A stretch of DNA of 64,000 nt, taken from positions 744,001 through 808,000 of the forward strand of contig CANMSE010000001.1 in the NCBI GenBank assembly GCA_947500555.1, read 5' to 3'. A program made the translations under genes and the position numbers. The notes beneath the pieces are model-generated. The model was not told where the DNA came from, did no database searches, and saw only the letters and a list, made by a program, of their open reading frames with translations. This document shows positions 62,233-64,000 of this stretch, piece by piece (the first letter of the stretch is position 1; the number at the start of each line of letters is the position of its first letter). Origin of the DNA: an uncultured Fulvivirga sp. (lineage in GTDB: Bacteria; Bacteroidota; Bacteroidia; Cytophagales; Cyclobacteriaceae).

Positions 62233-63403
62233 TGATCAATATAGTAGGCTTGCTGTCTAAATTGGTGCAGGCAAAAACAAAGTAATTCCCCCCATCTTTC
62301 AGTCCGGTCGTTTTTCGAATTTTTTCAACACTATCTTTAAAATTCCTCGTGGTCACATTAGCCTTATTATCAGGAATGAGTTTCTTCAACTTTTTTTTAT
62401 CGTAACCTATATTGGCCTCTATAACGAATGTCCTTCCAGGGAAAAAATCGATCAAATCGTCACTTGTAAACAATTGCGTATTTGGATGTAATTTCGATAT
62501 GGAAAATCGCTGGGAGATCAGGTCAAAAGCTCCCGACTTCATGATGGAAGCATTGGGCTCATACAAATACTTTTTGGGCAGGGAGTAAGTAGTTTGAGCG
62601 GTCGATACTTCAAGTTGAGAAAAATCAAAGCACTCTTGACTACCCTTTTTAAAATTTACTGTTTTAAAGAGTATATCTTTTACTTCCTTTTCTTCCACGA
62701 GATAAAGAACTTCCTTGCAATCATTTTCAACAGACAAAATATGAACTTCATTAACGCCTTTCATGGATTTTATGGACAGATCGATATCCATCATTGGCGA
62801 AGTCTTTATAAGTACTTGCTCGGCTTTGCTTTTTAAAATAGGAAGAAGCTCAACAACACCTGGAGTACAGTCAGCTAGTTGAAAAACACGATTTTTATGT
62901 TGGTCCCTTCTGGCAGGGTCGATGTAAATCAGGTCGGCTGGATCATGCAAATCTTTCAAGAAGTCTTCCGCGAAACCAATAGTCACCGATAGGTTCTCAA
63001 CCCCCAATTTTTCAAAATTCACTTTTGTCAATTCAGCAATCTGAGAGTTTTGTTCGACATAATCACCCGTCTCAAATGAATTTGACAGAGCCCAAGCATC
63101 AACACCCGCACCACCTGTTAAGTCAACAAAATGCTTTCCACTGACCAGTGAGGCCTTGTATTTAGCAGTGGTTTCCGATGAACATTGTTCCATGGAAAGT
63201 TTGGGAGGGTATAAGATACCTGCAGTATCATACCATGAAGGCAACTTCTGTTTTGCTTTTTGTCGACTTGCAATCTGCTCGGCAATTAACTGAATAGGTA
63301 CACCGTCTACCTCAGAATAGCGCAACGATAATTGAAAAGCATCTTCTCGCTCATGCGCTTTGATAAATTGCTGAACCGATTCTTTTTGTAAATCAGCGAT
63401 CAA
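62207..63403 (-). CDS. SAM-dependent methyltransferase with THUMP-like domain
   Basis: The 398-aa protein has a SAM-binding motif VDLTGGAGVDAWALS (about 103-117) and a DPARRD motif (DLIYIDPARRDQHKNRVF, about 158-175) in its central domain. The C-terminal part (FVIEANIGYDKKKLKKLIPDNKANVTTRNF) resembles the THUMP-like domain of RNA-acting methyltransferases. The substrate is unknown. Its start overlaps the end of the asd gene by 4 bp, so it is coupled to it. Confidence 0.85.
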   Translation of the reverse strand: MIADLQKESVQQFIKAHEREDAFQLSLRYSEVDGVPIQLIAEQIASRQKAKQKLPSWYDTAGILYPPKLSMEQCSSETTAKYKASLVSGKHFVDLTGGAGVDAWALSNSFETGDYVEQNSQIAELTKVNFEKLGVENLSVTIGFAEDFLKDLHDPADLIYIDPARRDQHKNRVFQLADCTPGVVELLPILKSKAEQVLIKTSPMMDIDLSIKSMKGVNEVHILSVENDCKEVLYLVEEKEVKDILFKTVNFKKGSQECFDFSQLEVSTAQTTYSLPKKYLYEPNASIMKSGAFDLISQRFSISKLHPNTQLFTSDDLIDFFPGRTFVIEANIGYDKKKLKKLIPDNKANVTTRNFKDSVEKIRKTTGLKDGGNYFVFACTNLDSKPTILITKKVTPAL

Positions 63404-64000
63404 TAAACCAGGTTATTTGCAGTCATATATTCTGCTATTTGAACAGCATTGGTAGCAGCTCCTTTTCGCAAGTTATCAGCAACCACCCACATGTTGAGTG
63501 TATTAGCTTGCGACTCATCCCTCCTGATTCTTCCCACAAATACTTCATCCTTACCGTGTGCATCCAGAGGCATAGGATAGACATTGTTTTTAATATCATC
63601 TTGAACAATTAGTCCAGCCGCATTCTCAAGTAATGTTCTTACTTGTTCCAGGTCAAAATCACTCTCGAATTCAACATTCAATGATTCAGAATGTCCACCC
63701 ATAACAGGTAGACGTACTGCTGTTGCCGTAATGGCTATATCGTCATCCTGTAAAATTTTTCGGGTTTCGTTCACCATTTTCATTTCTTCCTTGGTATATC
63801 CATTATCCATAAAGATGTCAATGTGAGGCAAGACATTCATATCAATTTTATGTGGATATACTTTGGTATGCTCTTTTCCTTCCCGCTCATTCATGAGTTG
63901 CTCAACAGCAGCTTTCCCTGTTCCGGTCACTGACTGATACGTGGAAATAATCAGTCGCTTGATCTTATATTTCTTATGTAATGGGGCAAGAGCCAATACC
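63400..64000 (-). CDS. asd: Aspartate-semialdehyde dehydrogenase (partial, 3' part)
   Basis: The visible about 200 codons are the C-terminal part of Asd, running out of the window at 64000 on the N-terminal side. Conserved blocks include STYQSVTGTGKAAVEQL, VRLPVMGGHSESLNVEF and VGRIRRDESQANTLNMWVVADNLRKGAATNAVQIAE. Asd makes aspartate semialdehyde for lysine/diaminopimelate, methionine and threonine synthesis. The NADP-binding N-terminus is not in the window. It overlaps the downstream methyltransferase gene by 4 bp. Confidence 0.95.
   Translation of the reverse strand, partial: VLALAPLHKKYKIKRLIISTYQSVTGTGKAAVEQLMNEREGKEHTKVYPHKIDMNVLPHIDIFMDNGYTKEEMKMVNETRKILQDDDIAITATAVRLPVMGGHSESLNVEFESDFDLEQVRTLLENAAGLIVQDDIKNNVYPMPLDAHGKDEVFVGRIRRDESQANTLNMWVVADNLRKGAATNAVQIAEYMTANNLVY

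Noticed and set aside
1-64000. CRISPR arrays, prophage, transposase or tRNA/rRNA genes
   Set aside because: No direct-repeat arrays, integrase or transposase frames, or tRNA cloverleaf sequences were recognised by eye; a tRNAscan-SE or CRISPRCasFinder run would settle it.

Overview
The window is from a low-GC Bacteroidota chromosome, most likely a free-living marine or aquatic member of the Cytophagales (Roseivirga/Fulvivirga-like). The evidence is a type IX secretion (T9SS) C-terminal sorting tail on a secreted haloperoxidase, a GldJ gliding/T9SS lipoprotein, several TAnnTTTG-type promoter elements, PadR-linked FtsX permeases with an N-terminal prefix domain, a GT3 glycogen synthase, and repeated TTG/GTG starts. 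The genus is an inference. No phage, plasmid, CRISPR array, transposase, rRNA or tRNA gene was recognised. This is core chromosome, densely packed with many 1-17 bp gene overlaps.

Layout. 1-4.2 kb: end of a K+ channel gene, a sulfotransferase-like/class IV aminotransferase pair, and a TerB-like gene convergent with terC. 4.3-13.4 kb: an ABC exporter-Fur operon, a universal stress protein, gpmI with a lipoprotein, radA, a PLP deaminase/desulfhydrase-like enzyme and an exported M20 peptidase. 13.4-18.2 kb: a Rieske protein, exported unknowns, a T9SS-secreted vanadium haloperoxidase and two small genes. 18.2-24.2 kb: a fatty acid beta-oxidation operon (MarR regulator-fadN-fadA-fadE) with palindromic operators over its promoter. 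24.3-31.9 kb: glycogen synthase and two paralogous MacB/FtsX permeases, the second with a PadR regulator. 31.9-45.2 kb: a long run on the minus strand with acyl-CoA synthetase, a TPR protein, a 373-bp AT-rich gap, an Ig-like lipoprotein, a methyltransferase, mnmG, ybeY, an RsbW-like kinase, a large coiled-coil membrane protein and an AhpD-like protein. 45.3-64 kb: comF, gldJ, a LytS/LytTR pair, mfd, ppc, three hydrolases, a short TonB gene, a Crp-family regulator, a THUMP-like methyltransferase and the 3' part of asd.

The most notable signal is non-coding. Between mnmG and ybeY lie two copies of the 14-bp parS core GTTCCACGTGGAAC, 38 bp apart; one extends to a perfect 18-bp palindrome. About 4.5 kb away the 373-bp gap holds a 47-bp block that is AT except for one C, plus a cluster of DnaA-box-like sites including one perfect TTATTCACA. 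Together with mnmG, which lies next to oriC in several bacteria, this suggests that the window covers the chromosomal replication origin and its ParB-binding centromere. The parS call is strong; the oriC call is a good hypothesis that needs a genome-wide skew plot.

Other systems with readable logic are the MarR-operator-fadNAE cassette (the gene order known from Bacillus fadNAE but with a different regulator class), the PadR-operator-permease unit, the TerB/TerC pair, and a tonB gene bracketed by an exact 10-bp inverted repeat with an attC-like hairpin downstream.
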